DNA from: CAZGAQ01 sp964523405 | GTDB taxonomy: Bacteria; Planctomycetota; Phycisphaerae; UBA1845; Fen-1342 | Assembly (NCBI GenBank): GCA_964523405.1 | Contig: CAZGAQ010000018.1 | Location: forward strand, 1-64,000 | DNA: 64,000 nt | Direction of reading: 5' to 3' | In this document: positions 43,725 to 52,918 of the stretch, in pieces | Numbering within the stretch: the stretch's first letter is position 1 | Layout of the letters: each line of letters opens with the position of its first letter | Made by a program: the position numbers and the translations under genes | Notes under the pieces: model-generated | What the model was told of the DNA's origin: nothing | Seen by the model: the letters and a program-made list of their open reading frames with translations, nothing else | Databases searched by the model: none

Positions 43725-43998
43725 CGAGCGGCTCCAGATTGGGGAGGCCGGACCGGCGGTTATCGGGCGCGCTGCCCAACACCAGCGCGGGCGCGCGACA
43801 GAGCCGGTCCTGCTTTCTCTTAGGCTCGCTTGCCGCCCCGGGACAAGCGCCCAACAATCATGTTGTCACCCGCGCGTTTGGCCGACTAGACAGGCGAGCG
43901 ATTGCGTCCCCGCGCGGCCGTGACCGCCACCGGCGGTTTGTTGCGCCGGTCGTGGTCGTTATCGGAGTCACCGGCCGCCGGGCAGATTCGAGGACCTG

Positions 43999-45159
43999 AT
44001 GTCAGCACGCGGGAACCACGACAACGGACGGCAGCGCGCCGCCGGGGGCTGGGGCGGTCCGGTACACGGCGCGACGGGGACCTGGACACCCGATCACGCA
44101 ACCCGACTGGTGCGCACGGACGACCTGAATGTCATCCGCACACGCACGCTGGTCTATCCACGTGAGATCAAGCGTGACCTGCCCATGACGACAACGGCGA
44201 ATCAGACCGTCGTCACGGGGCGGGAAGCGATCAAGAACATCCTGGCGGGCACGGACCCACGCGTGCTGATCGTGGTGGGCCCCTGCTCGATTCACGACGA
44301 GCGGGCGGCACTGGAGTACGCCGAGCGTTTGCAGCATTTGGCTGCGGAAGTGGCCGAGCAGATGTGCGTCGTGATGCGGGTGTACTTCGAGAAGCCGCGC
44401 ACAATCATCGGCTGGAAGGGGCTGATCAACGATCCGAAGCTCGACGGCTCGTTCGACATCGAGACGGGCATCCGCAAGGCGCGCAGCATCCTGCTGCAGA
44501 TCGCCGAGTTGGGCCTGCCGGCCGGCACGGAAATGCTCGACCCGATCACCCCTCAGTACATCGCGGATCTGGTGACCTGGGCGGCGATCGGCGCGCGGAC
44601 GACCGAGTCGCAAACGCACCGGCAGATGGCCAGCGGTTTGTCGATGCCGGTCGGGTTCAAGAACGGGACCGATGGAAACCTGCAGACGGCGCTGGATGCC
44701 TTGGCGGCCGCGCGGCACGCCCACAGTTTCCTGGGCATCGACGACAACGGGCTGACCGCGATTGTCGAGACGCGCGGCAACCCGTGGGCACACCTGATTT
44801 TGCGCGGTGGGCGGAGCGGGCCCAACTACGATCCCGCCACGATCGCACAGGCCACCCACGCGCTGGGCCTGATGAAGCTGCCGATGCGGCTGATGGTGGA
44901 CTGCAGCCACGCGAACGCGAACAAGCAGTACCGTAACCAGGCGGCCGTCTGGCAGAGCGTCCTCGCGCAGCGGGCCAGCGGCAGCACGCACGTCATAGGA
45001 CTGATGCTCGAAAGCAACCTGCACGAGGGCAACCAGCCGCTGGACCCCGACCCGGCGAAGCTCCGCTACGGTGTGTCCATCACGGACGAATGCATCGGCT
45101 GGGAAGAGACGCAGTGGCTGATGCGCGAGGGGTACAAGATGCTGACCCGCGCGCAGTAG
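43999..45159 (+). CDS. 3-deoxy-7-phosphoheptulonate (DAHP) synthase, type I alpha (AroF/G/H type)
   Basis: 386 residues. Core motifs: GPCSIHDERAALEYAERL (~92-109, metal and substrate loop), GLPAGTEMLDPITPQYIADL (~173-192), GARTTESQTHRQMASGLSMP (~199-218, feedback-site arginines) and MRLMVDCSHANANKQYRNQA (~296-315). It condenses phosphoenolpyruvate and erythrose-4-phosphate, the entry step of aromatic synthesis, here probably feedback-regulated by the type I N-terminal extension. The chain has ~35 extra N-terminal residues; GAGGA lies 4 bases before the ATG at 43999. Later in-frame starts would cut into the family's usual N-terminus (DDLNVIRTRTLVYPREIKR). Confidence 0.93.
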   Translation: MSARGNHDNGRQRAAGGWGGPVHGATGTWTPDHATRLVRTDDLNVIRTRTLVYPREIKRDLPMTTTANQTVVTGREAIKNILAGTDPRVLIVVGPCSIHDERAALEYAERLQHLAAEVAEQMCVVMRVYFEKPRTIIGWKGLINDPKLDGSFDIETGIRKARSILLQIAELGLPAGTEMLDPITPQYIADLVTWAAIGARTTESQTHRQMASGLSMPVGFKNGTDGNLQTALDALAAARHAHSFLGIDDNGLTAIVETRGNPWAHLILRGGRSGPNYDPATIAQATHALGLMKLPMRLMVDCSHANANKQYRNQAAVWQSVLAQRASGSTHVIGLMLESNLHEGNQPLDPDPAKLRYGVSITDECIGWEETQWLMREGYKMLTRAQ

Positions 45160-45236
45160 ACCGGCACGAGGCCCCCTAGCCCTTTCTGTTACGATTGCAT
45201 CCCGCCCGCTCCGGGAATAACCTGCCGCTGTCCGCT

Positions 45237-45248
45237 GGTTCGCGAACC
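45237..45248 (+). promoter_or_regulatory. Perfect palindrome just upstream of the binding-protein gene
   Basis: GGTTCGCGAACC (12 of 12) lies 17 bases before the ATG of the iron-type binding protein, a position typical of repressor operators. The half-site GGTTCGC is the same as in the inverted repeat at the yacL-type promoter (6449-6475). Confidence 0.35.
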
Positions 45249-45264
45249 CTGCGGGAGGCTAGGC

Positions 45265-46290
45265 ATGAAGTATATCGCATGCGCGATCGTGAGCGCAGCG
45301 CTGCTCGTGGCGCTGGGCTGCAACTCCAAACCGCCCGAAGAGGTGGTCGTCTACACTGCGCTCGACAGCCAGTTCTCCACGCCGCTCCTGGACGACTTCA
45401 CGGCCCGCACGGGCATCCGCGTCCGCGCGGCTTATGACACTGAGTCCACCAAGACCGTCGGCCTCGCCAACCGCATCCGCAGCGAGGCCGCCCGGCCGCG
45501 CTGCGACGTGTTCTGGAACAACGAGCTGCTCAATACGTTGCGGCTGGACCGCGAGGGGTTGCTGCAAGCATGCCAGCCCGCCAACGCGCGCCAATACCCG
45601 CCGCAATTCCGCGATCCCAACGGCCAATGGTACGGCTTCGCGAGCCGCGCCCGCGTGCTCATCGTAAACACGGAGCGCGTCGCGGAGGCGGACCGACCGA
45701 AGTCGATCCGCGCCCTGGGCGATCCGCGCTGGCGCGGCCAGACCGGCATCGCCAAGCCGTTGTTCGGCACGACGGCCACGCACGTAGCCTGCCTGTTCGC
45801 CAAGTTGGGTGAGGCGGAAGCGCGCCAACTGCTCGACAGCTTCCGCGCGAACGAGATCCAGATCCTCGGTGGTAACAAGGGCTGCGCGGAGGCGGTCGGA
45901 CGCGGACAGCTCGCGCTGGCGCTGACGGACACGGATGATGCGATCGAGGAGGTCGACGCGGGCCACCCTGTGCAGATCATCTTCCCCGATCAGGGCGCGG
46001 GTGAGATGGGCACGCTGCTGCTGCCTAACGCGCTGGCCGTCATCAAGGACGCTCCCCATGCCGACGCGGCCGCACGGCTGATCGACTACCTGCTATCCGC
46101 GGAAGTCGAAGGGCGCTTGGCGGAAGGCCCGTCGGCGCAGATTCCACTGAATCGGCTGGTGCAGAAGCGGCCGCGCGTGCTACCGCCGGGCGACCTGCGG
46201 CCGATGGACGTGGACTTTGCTCGCGCGGCGGAGCTGTTTCCCGTGGCGGCGAGATACATCGAGGAGACTTTTCTGGCGGGGACGCCCTAA
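45265..46290 (+). CDS. Periplasmic binding lipoprotein of an iron(III)-type ABC transporter
   Basis: 341 residues. Lipoprotein signal MKYIACAIVSAALLVALGC, lipid cysteine C19. The two-lobe fold of FbpA/AfuA-type proteins shows in VVVYTALDSQFSTPLLDDF (~27-45), RIRSEAARPRCDVFWNNELL, GQTGIAKPLFGTTATHVACL (~155-174) and NALAVIKDAPHADAAARLID. This family binds ferric iron or other small anions in complex with a synergistic anion. No permease or ATPase gene is adjacent, so it may deliver to a transporter elsewhere. GGAGG precedes the ATG. Converges on the STN-type gene. Confidence 0.87.
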   Translation: MKYIACAIVSAALLVALGCNSKPPEEVVVYTALDSQFSTPLLDDFTARTGIRVRAAYDTESTKTVGLANRIRSEAARPRCDVFWNNELLNTLRLDREGLLQACQPANARQYPPQFRDPNGQWYGFASRARVLIVNTERVAEADRPKSIRALGDPRWRGQTGIAKPLFGTTATHVACLFAKLGEAEARQLLDSFRANEIQILGGNKGCAEAVGRGQLALALTDTDDAIEEVDAGHPVQIIFPDQGAGEMGTLLLPNALAVIKDAPHADAAARLIDYLLSAEVEGRLAEGPSAQIPLNRLVQKRPRVLPPGDLRPMDVDFARAAELFPVAARYIEETFLAGTP

Positions 46291-46387
46291 GCCGACGGAC
46301 TCTCGACCGTGAGCACACAAACGCACACGGGCCGGCCACCATGGCCGACCCGCGCTGCCCGAGATACGCTCCGAAATTCCGGGAGAA

Positions 46388-46425
46388 CGGGACTGCCGCG
46401 GGGGGAATGCGCCCGCGGAGTCCCG
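46388..46425. terminator. Long hairpin between converging genes
   Basis: CGGGAC plus CCGCGGG (46388-46402) pair with CCCGCGG plus GTCCCG (46412-46425), about 13 pairs with one small bulge and a 9-base loop. It sits between the binding-protein gene and the STN-type gene and could end both transcripts. Flanking T tracts are weak. Confidence 0.4.
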
Positions 46426-46440
46426 CTCATTGCGTGTGGT

Positions 46441-47670
46441 TCAGATACCCGCCGTGGGGACCGCGGGCTTGGCTTCCTTCGCCGTCTCCTTGGTCGCAGT
46501 CGCTTCCTTGTTGGCGCCTGTGTCCTTCGCAGGCTTGGCGTCCGTGGCCGCGCCACCGGCGGCCAGACGCTTCTTCACAATCTCGATCACGGCGGGCATT
46601 TCGCGCTCGCGTAGTGCCTTGAGCTCAGTCGGCATCTCGCTGGCCCGGACGAGGTAGTGGATCGTCCGGTCGCCGTCGACTTTGATCTCCAGGATCGCGA
46701 CCACCGGATCCGCCGAACCACTCGCGCCCTGGGCCACCGCCGTCGCCGTGTCACCGCCGGGCTTGGCCGGGAACACGACGATCCCGTCTTCGACGACGTC
46801 GTAGTGCAACCCGGTCCGGCCGGAGATCAGCTCCAGAACTTGCCGCAGGGTCGTGCTGCGCTGCACGAAATCCACGAGCCGGTCACGGGCGGACACCTTG
46901 CTCAGCGCCCCGGGCTCGAAGTGCACGGTAATCTCGACGCGCTTGCCGAGGTCGACGAGCAGCTCATCGAGCGGGATGCGCTGGTAGTTCAGGTCGAGCG
47001 GGCGATCGAGCCGCTGCTGGATGTCCTCGCTGCGGCTGTACACCGCGATCGTCTTGTCTTGCGGAATCCACAGCCAGCCGGCTTTCTGGGTCGCGGACTC
47101 GAGCTGCGTCAGGGCGTTGGCCGGCGGCTCGGCCTGCAGGGCCTGGTCGAACTGCTTGGCGGGGTCGGTATCGGGCGGCAGGCGAAACTGCACCGCGATG
47201 TCGCCGGGCTTGAGCTGGCTCCAGGGCACGGCCGCAAGCTTCTGCAGCAGTTCCACTTCGTCGACGGTCAGGCGACGACCGAGGCGATCGAGCACGGGGG
47301 CGGGCTCAATCAACACGCGGTCGTGCTCGACGCGCATCCGCAAACCCAACCCGTCGAGAATCCGCGTGAGGCCCTGGCGGACCGAGAGGTCCTTGAGCGT
47401 CAGCGAAATCCGCGTCTGCTCGCCGTAAGGCATCCAGTCGATGGCCTTGTCGTCGAGCGTGAACCGCAAGCCGGTGGCCTTCTCCAGTTCGGCGAGCGCT
47501 TCGCGCACCGGCCGCACGGGAATCTCGATCGGCTGCTTGATGTTCTGGTCAAGCGCGGCCTCCACGAGGTCCCGCATCCCATCTGCCCGCACGGTCAGCC
47601 CCAGCGCGAGGACGACGGCCAAGGCGCTGAGTTGCGTGAGTGCCCGAGGGTTTCGCGCGAAGGAGTGCAT
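46441..47670 (-). CDS. Secreted STN-domain protein
   Basis: 409 residues. Signal peptide about residues 1-29 (LTQLSALAVVLALGLTVRA). Residues ~38-100 are an STN fold (secretin/TonB short N-terminal domain): RFTLDDKAIDWMPYGEQTRI then SLTLKDLSVRQGLTRILDGL. A second copy of the same fold appears at ~200-275 (PLDLNYQRIPLDELLVDLGK, STTLRQVLELISGRTGLHYD). The C-terminus is a Lys/Ala/Thr-rich low-complexity tail. STN domains receive signals from TonB-linked or secretin complexes. The ATG at 47670 has AGAGG seven bases upstream. Last gene of the sigma/anti-sigma-like trio, 10 bases from its neighbour. Confidence 0.82.
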   Translation of the reverse strand: MHSFARNPRALTQLSALAVVLALGLTVRADGMRDLVEAALDQNIKQPIEIPVRPVREALAELEKATGLRFTLDDKAIDWMPYGEQTRISLTLKDLSVRQGLTRILDGLGLRMRVEHDRVLIEPAPVLDRLGRRLTVDEVELLQKLAAVPWSQLKPGDIAVQFRLPPDTDPAKQFDQALQAEPPANALTQLESATQKAGWLWIPQDKTIAVYSRSEDIQQRLDRPLDLNYQRIPLDELLVDLGKRVEITVHFEPGALSKVSARDRLVDFVQRSTTLRQVLELISGRTGLHYDVVEDGIVVFPAKPGGDTATAVAQGASGSADPVVAILEIKVDGDRTIHYLVRASEMPTELKALREREMPAVIEIVKKRLAAGGAATDAKPAKDTGANKEATATKETAKEAKPAVPTAGI

Positions 47671-47680
47671 GAGCTTGCCT

Positions 47681-48325
47681 CTAGTAATACCCGGTCGAGT
47701 CATCCGACGTCGTGGGGGCCATAACTGGATCGACAATGAACAGCCGCTGAGGTTGGGCCTCCGCGGCTTCCATACGCGAAATCTTCACCACGGCGACTCC
47801 GCCGGACGGTACGGACATTGCCGCCGGGCCGCGAATGTCGACGTGCGTACCCGTGGGCACAGCCACCGGACGTGGCAACAGGGCCACGACCAGGGCGGCC
47901 GCCGCTGCGAGCAACGTACCCGCACCGGCAATCATGCGCGCGTAGCGCCGCCGGCGTGGGGCCGCTTGCCGCGTGCCAACCGTGACGGCGTGCGAAATCC
48001 GGGACGCCACGAGCGACCAGTCCACCTGGTCCGCCCACCCCGACGAGTCCCGCAAGGCGCGGTCCAGGGCCTCATCGTCCGCAGCACGGGCCGCCATGCT
48101 CTCGTCCACCGCAGACGAGACCCGCGCGGCGAAGCGCGACCAGTCCACCGCGGGCAGTGCTGGCAGGGCGTCGCGCAACAGCGCCTCGCTCCGCCGCCAC
48201 TGCGCCAGTTCGGCCGCATACTCCGGGCAGCTCGCGGTGGCAGCCGCAAGCTGTGCCTGTAGATCGGCGCGGTCGGGCTCGGCGAGCCAGGCCAGCATGA
48301 GTTGTTCAAACGCTGCGTGTGTCAT
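47681..48325 (-). CDS. Anti-sigma-factor-like single-pass membrane protein
   Basis: 214 residues. N-terminal ~110 residues are helical and soluble (AAFEQLMLAWLAEPDRADLQ, ALLRDALPALPAVDWSRFAA), as in zinc-less anti-sigma domains; one membrane helix ~128-150 (MIAGAGTLLAAAAALVVALL), then ~65 residues outside (VDIRGPAAMSVPSGGVAVVK). It follows the ECF sigma gene by 97 bases and precedes the STN-type gene by 10, the usual place for the sigma regulator. No HxxxCxxC zinc motif is seen. Role inferred from context; a FecR-like role is also possible because an STN protein follows. Confidence 0.68.
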   Translation of the reverse strand: MTHAAFEQLMLAWLAEPDRADLQAQLAAATASCPEYAAELAQWRRSEALLRDALPALPAVDWSRFAARVSSAVDESMAARAADDEALDRALRDSSGWADQVDWSLVASRISHAVTVGTRQAAPRRRRYARMIAGAGTLLAAAAALVVALLPRPVAVPTGTHVDIRGPAAMSVPSGGVAVVKISRMEAAEAQPQRLFIVDPVMAPTTSDDSTGYY

Positions 48326-48422
48326 GCGTACACCGCGACGGAAAGATGTGCCGCGCGCCCCAGCGGGGCAGCGGCGCGTCCGCGACCAAGGCCCAGTGTG
48401 ACTCTCACGCCCGACGCGGCCC

Positions 48423-49022
48423 TCAGCACAGGAAATCCGCGAGCTGCTCTTTCATCTTCTTGCGCGCCTGGAAGACGTGCCACTTCACGGCCTCGACACT
48501 GCAGTCGAGAATCTCGGCCACTTCTTTCTGCGGCATCTGCTCCATGCTGAACAAGATCAGTGCCGTGCGCTGTTGCGGCGGCAGCGTCGCCAGGACGGCC
48601 TGCACCTTGGCCTGCAACTCCGTAGCGGCCAGCTTCGCCCCCGGTCGGTCCTCCGAGTAATCCGCGTCGGCCACACGCTCCTCCCGCGACTCGTCCTCGC
48701 CCTGCAGACAGTCCTCGAAAGACAGCCGCGGTCCGCGCGAGCGGCGGAAGTTGAGCGACAAGTTGGTGACGATGCGCATCAGCCATGGTCCGAACCTTTG
48801 GGCGTCCTCCAGGGTTTCAAGGTTGCGGAAGGCGCGGATGAACGCCTCCTGACAGACCTCGAGAGCGTCGTGGATATTGCCGAGCAGGCGATAGGAGACG
48901 GCCGTTGCCCGGCGTTGATACCGTTCGATCAGCACGTCGAAGGCCGCGCGCCGCCCAGACAAGGTCTGGCGAACCAACTCGGCATCTGCCGATGCGGCTT
49001 CGCTAACGGGCTGAGCTTCCAC
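48423..49022 (-). CDS. ECF-type RNA polymerase sigma factor
   Basis: 199 residues. Sigma region 2 (AAFDVLIERYQRRATAVSYR, NIHDALEVCQEAFIRAFRNL, ~30-80) and region 4 (LPPQQRTALILFSMEQMPQK, CSVEAVKWHVFQARKKMKEQ, ~140-190). It directs polymerase to a stress or surface regulon. The GTG at 49022 is chosen because CAGGAGA lies 4 bases upstream and the first upstream residues are not protein-like; a TTG at 49094 would add 24 residues. Heads the sigma/anti-sigma-like/STN operon. Confidence 0.9.
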   Translation of the reverse strand: MEAQPVSEAASADAELVRQTLSGRRAAFDVLIERYQRRATAVSYRLLGNIHDALEVCQEAFIRAFRNLETLEDAQRFGPWLMRIVTNLSLNFRRSRGPRLSFEDCLQGEDESREERVADADYSEDRPGAKLAATELQAKVQAVLATLPPQQRTALILFSMEQMPQKEVAEILDCSVEAVKWHVFQARKKMKEQLADFLC

Positions 49023-49134
49023 GGGCTCTCCTGACAGCAAGGACACCCAGCGTGCACCCAGGTTAGGGCGAAATCGACGAACCAACGCGCGCAAAGCGTG
49101 TACGAACGAGCAGTTAGACGGACGCGCCCGTCCG

Positions 49135-49162
49135 ATTATTCTCGCCCAGCCGGTCGGATCAA
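49135..49162 (-). promoter_or_regulatory. Promoter of the ECF sigma operon
   Basis: On the minus strand TTGATC (49162-49157), 16 bases, AATAAT (49140-49135), about 110 bases before the sigma start. The -10 matches 5 of 6. A hairpin CGGACG-cgcc-CGTCCG (49118-49133) begins right after the -10, over the start site. A second, ECF-like GGAACTT with a TATAAA further upstream (near 49225-49250) is weaker. Confidence 0.4.
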
Positions 49163-49269
49163 GGGGTTTCCCGCGGAACTCACCAGCCGGGACGTCCTAC
49201 AGGGGCGGTCCCGGGGTGCGGGGAGGGCATTTATACCGGCCCGCGTGGCAAGTTCCGCATGCGCCGGAA

Positions 49270-50511
49270 TTAACGCAGCCTGTCGCCCTGCGGAAGTGCC
49301 GTCTCAGATATTGGGGCACCTGCAGTCGGCGGAGAGGCGCGTGTCGCCAGCCACATCGCCACCTCGTGCGTCGCCAGCAGCACGACTCCTCCCACAATCA
49401 GATACCGGCCCAGCACCTCCAACCCGGACGACCGCGCCAACACACCGACCAGACTCGGGAACGTCACCGTCCCAACGGATGCGGCCGCGACCTGGAAACC
49501 CACCGACTGCGCGGCATGGAAGTGCCCGACGCGCTGCGGGGTGACCGCGATCAGCGTCGGAAAGATCGGCGCCAGGGCGAGCCCAAAGAGCACAGCGCCG
49601 GCCAGCCCGAGACCCGGCGTCGGGTTCCAGGCAAGCAGCGTGGCGGCAAGCGGCGCCATGACCATGCCGGTGCGCAGGATCGCCCGGTCACCGAGCGTGG
49701 CCGCCAGTTGCCCGAACAGCAGGCGCCCCGCCGTGAGCGCCGCCCAATATCCCCCCACCGTCACACCGGCGATCTCCGCGTCGATCTTCCGGGTCTCCGT
49801 GAACAGCGAGTAGAAGAGCTGTCCTGCGGTGGTCTCCAGCCCGGCGTACAGAAAAAACAGCACGAGCTGCATCCACACCATCGGCTGGGCAAGCGACTGC
49901 GCCATGGAGGCCGTCGACGCGCCCCCCGCCGCATGTCCGGCCGGCACCTCCATCCGCCACATCCCCAGCGTCGCGCCGAAGAGCACGGACAACAGCGCTA
50001 GCACGCCGGCGACCGTGCCGTAGCCGAGACGCCAACTGTGCTGGCTCGCAAGAATCGCCGTCATCAGCAGCGGCCCGGCACTGGCTCCGACTCCCCAAAA
50101 CGCGTGCAGCCAGTTCACGACGCGCGGCGAGAACCGCGCGGCCGCAAAGGTGTTGATCCCCGCGTCGATGGCCCCGCCGCCCAGGCCGCCCAACATCGCA
50201 CAGAGCACGAGCCACGGCCACGCCGGCGCGAGCGCGTTGCCGAGCAGGGCGGTCGTCACCAGCAGACTGCTGCCGAGCAGAACGCGCCCCACACCCACCG
50301 CACGCACGAGCTGCCCGGCGAGGAAGCTTGATGACAGGTAGCCGGTCGTACCTGCGGCGAGCAGCAGGCCCAATTGACTAAGCGGGCGCGCGAATTCGGC
50401 GCGCATGGACGGCCACCCGACGCCGAGCAAACCGTCGGGCAGCCCGAGGCTGACGAAGGCGATGAAGGCCAGGATAATCAGCAGGGTCTGCGAAGAACCG
50501 CGCGCGGTCAT
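49270..50511 (-). CDS. Major facilitator superfamily transporter
   Basis: 413 residues, about 12 helices. The first half has the MFS opening LLIILAFIAFVSLGLPDGLL, GVGWPSMRAEFARPLSQLGL and TTGYLSSSFLAGQLVRAVGV (loop 2-3); the second half begins near ~215 with LVLFFLYAGLETTAGQLFYS. It resembles sugar or drug MFS permeases of the FucP/YbjJ type (VGWPSMRAEFARPLSQLG), so a sugar or metabolite is likely. The ATG at 50511 has GGAG 4 bases upstream. It follows the histidine kinase gene by 129 bases on the same strand. Confidence 0.85.
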   Translation of the reverse strand: MTARGSSQTLLIILAFIAFVSLGLPDGLLGVGWPSMRAEFARPLSQLGLLLAAGTTGYLSSSFLAGQLVRAVGVGRVLLGSSLLVTTALLGNALAPAWPWLVLCAMLGGLGGGAIDAGINTFAAARFSPRVVNWLHAFWGVGASAGPLLMTAILASQHSWRLGYGTVAGVLALLSVLFGATLGMWRMEVPAGHAAGGASTASMAQSLAQPMVWMQLVLFFLYAGLETTAGQLFYSLFTETRKIDAEIAGVTVGGYWAALTAGRLLFGQLAATLGDRAILRTGMVMAPLAATLLAWNPTPGLGLAGAVLFGLALAPIFPTLIAVTPQRVGHFHAAQSVGFQVAAASVGTVTFPSLVGVLARSSGLEVLGRYLIVGGVVLLATHEVAMWLATRASPPTAGAPISETALPQGDRLR

Positions 50512-50640
50512 AAAGCTCCGTCGTGCAGTCGGCGTGTCACGGTCGCTGCGGCCGACGAACATCACCGGCCGGGGAATATAGGATACCGGGGGCCGCGAGC
50601 AAGCGGCACGGGAATTCCGGCCCGCAGAACGCCGGCGGCG

Positions 50641-51777
50641 TTATGCCCCCACGCCGGCCGCAACGGCCTCATTGGTCGCGGCGGGAATTCGCACCGAGAA
50701 CGTGGTTCCCCCGGTTTCACGCGGCGCCACCTGAATGCTGCCGTGGTGCGCGTCAACGATGCGGGCGGCGATGGCGAGCCCCAGCCCCGTGCCTTTGCCT
50801 CCGCGCTTCGTGGTGAAGAACGGCTCGAAGATGTGCGGCAGCACATCGGGCGGGATTCCCGTGCCGGTGTCGGCCACGTCGACGCACAGCACGCGTGCGG
50901 CCGCAATGGCCGTAGGTGGCCGGATCTCTCCCGTGCGGGAGGCCTCGGGACTGTCTCTGGCCGCCTCCGCAGGCGAAGTGGACTCTGACCGGATCGCCAC
51001 TGCCAGTTCTCCGCCCTGCGGCATGCTGTCGGCCGCATTGAGCAGGAGATTCACGAACACCTGCTCCAGGAGCGGGCGATCCACCTCAGCCACGTCGGCG
51101 CTGCCGTCGCTGCCGCAGCGAATCACGATGCCGCGCGACTCGATCTTGTCGCGCACGGCGGCCACCGCCTCGGCAACAATCTCGTTCAGGTGCGCAGAAC
51201 TTGGCCGCGCGACGTGTTCGCGGGCAAGCGTCAGGAGGCGGCGGACGATCAGTTCGATGCGGGCGAGGCCGCTGTCGATGAGGTCGAGCATCTGCGCAGC
51301 GCGGGCCGGGTCGTCGGCGGAGCGCCGCAGAATCCGGGCGCAGTTCTGCACGCCGTCGAGCGGATTGTTGACTTCATGGGCGACGGTCGCAGCCAACTCA
51401 CCCAGGAACGCGAGCCGCTCGCGCCGCCGCAACTGCTCGTGCAGACGGGCCTGTTCCTGCCGCGCGGCCACGACGCGCATGGCGAGCTGGTTGATGGCCG
51501 CGTTGAGCTTGTACATGTCGCGACCCGGCTCGTCGTCCAGAACCTCCAGCGCCCGCCCCTGACTGACGTCATCGGCCACGCGCCGCAGGCGTCCCAGCGT
51601 CGCGTGCAGATAGCGGCGCGCAATGCGGCCGCAGATGAGCGCGCCGAGCGAAGACCCCGCGACGCAGATGCCGATGGCCGGCCAGGCCGTCGGCTGCACG
51701 AGCAGCGCCACGGCGCCGCTGCCGAGGACGCCGGCGACGACGAGCACGACCAGGCGGTGGCGAAATTGGCGGAACAT
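50641..51777 (-). CDS. Membrane sensor histidine kinase
   Basis: 378 residues. Two short hydrophobic helices near the start (LVVLVVAGVLGSGAVALLV, AWPAIGICVAGSSLGALIC), then HAMP-like linker (GRLRRVADDVSQGRALEVL, ~62-80), dimerisation helix with phospho-accepting H134 in VAHEVNNPLDGVQNCA, and an ATPase domain with NLLLNAADSMPQGGEL (N box), DVADTGTGIPPD (G1) and GGKGTGLGLAIAARIVDAH (G2). No periplasmic sensor domain and no response regulator gene nearby, so it is an orphan kinase, possibly sensing within the membrane. Confidence 0.93.
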   Translation of the reverse strand: MFRQFRHRLVVLVVAGVLGSGAVALLVQPTAWPAIGICVAGSSLGALICGRIARRYLHATLGRLRRVADDVSQGRALEVLDDEPGRDMYKLNAAINQLAMRVVAARQEQARLHEQLRRRERLAFLGELAATVAHEVNNPLDGVQNCARILRRSADDPARAAQMLDLIDSGLARIELIVRRLLTLAREHVARPSSAHLNEIVAEAVAAVRDKIESRGIVIRCGSDGSADVAEVDRPLLEQVFVNLLLNAADSMPQGGELAVAIRSESTSPAEAARDSPEASRTGEIRPPTAIAAARVLCVDVADTGTGIPPDVLPHIFEPFFTTKRGGKGTGLGLAIAARIVDAHHGSIQVAPRETGGTTFSVRIPAATNEAVAAGVGA

Positions 51778-51859
51778 TCTATGCTCTATTATTCCGCCAC
51801 GGCGTCGATCGTGCCACTGCTCGACGAGGCGGCGCCGGGCAGACCTGGGAGTAAGGTGC

Positions 51860-52852
51860 TTGGGTAACCACGATACCGACAACGGCACACGCGGCCCGAC
51901 GAGTCCGGCCAACCGGCTGGGACTCGACTATCGCCAGGTGCCGCCGCGCAAAGTCGCCACGCCGATCATCGATGTGCACAGTCACGTCCACAACACGCCG
52001 ACAACGCCGAGCTTCTTCGAGGCCGCCGATCGCTACGGCATCACGACGATCGTCTCGATGAGCCCGCTCGACGAAGTGCCGGCGCTGCAGGCAGCGTATC
52101 CCGGGCGCCTTCGATTCATCGCCGTACCGCGCTGGCGGAACCTGGCGGCATCGGAGGAGTTTCAGCGGCAATGGCTGGACGATCTGGTCGCCTTTCGCGA
52201 ACTTGGCGCGCGACGGATGAAGTTCTGGGTGGCGCCGCCCTTGCGCGGCAATTACGGTCTGCGTCTACGGGACCCGTTCTTCGAGCCGCTGATCCAGCAG
52301 GGGCTCCACCTGGGCTACGAGTTCATGATCCACGTGGGCGATCCGACACTTTGGTTCCGTCCGGGCGGGCGCTATGCGGACGCGGCGCGCTATGGCACCA
52401 AACCGGAGCAGTACGCCCAGCTCGAGTATCTGCTGGAGAAGGTCGCACCACGGACGGTGATCGCGGCCCACCTGGGCGGCAACATCGAAGACCCCGCCTT
52501 TCTGCAACACCTTTTGGACCGCTACCCGCATCTGCTACTCGACACCAGCGCCACCAAGTGGGTCGTCCGCGAAATCGCCCGGCAACCGGACGTCGTCCGC
52601 GCGTTCGTCGTCCGCAATCAGGACCGCCTGCTGTTCGGCAGCGACATCGTCGTCGGCCCGGCGCTGGACTTCGATCACTACGCCAGTCGCTACTGGGTCC
52701 ATCAAATGCTCTGGGAAACACCCTACCGCGGCGAGAGCCCGATCGAGGATCCGGACGCGGAGGATCCGCCACAACTCACCGGACTCGACCTCCCCGCTAG
52801 CGTGCTGCGGAAGGTATATTACCACAATGCGGCGCGCCTGGGCTACGCGTAG
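51860..52852 (+). CDS. Amidohydrolase-family (amidohydrolase 2) enzyme
   Basis: 330 residues. Metal ligands HSHVH near residue ~35, H in FMIHVGDPTLW (~155), H in VIAAHLGGNIE (~195) and D in RLLFGSDIVVGPALDFDHYA (~260), the pattern of metal-dependent amidohydrolases of the ACMSD/uronate isomerase-like branch. The substrate is unknown. The TTG at 51860 has GGGAG 8 bases upstream; no ATG gives a full-length protein, and a GTG shortly downstream is the alternative. Divergent from the histidine kinase across 82 bases. Confidence 0.83.
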   Translation: MGNHDTDNGTRGPTSPANRLGLDYRQVPPRKVATPIIDVHSHVHNTPTTPSFFEAADRYGITTIVSMSPLDEVPALQAAYPGRLRFIAVPRWRNLAASEEFQRQWLDDLVAFRELGARRMKFWVAPPLRGNYGLRLRDPFFEPLIQQGLHLGYEFMIHVGDPTLWFRPGGRYADAARYGTKPEQYAQLEYLLEKVAPRTVIAAHLGGNIEDPAFLQHLLDRYPHLLLDTSATKWVVREIARQPDVVRAFVVRNQDRLLFGSDIVVGPALDFDHYASRYWVHQMLWETPYRGESPIEDPDAEDPPQLTGLDLPASVLRKVYYHNAARLGYA

Positions 52853-52918
52853 TGGCGCCTGGCGCCGCCGTGCTGACTCCGGCTCCGGCGCGCGCCGCCC
52901 CACCGAAAGAAGCCGTCC

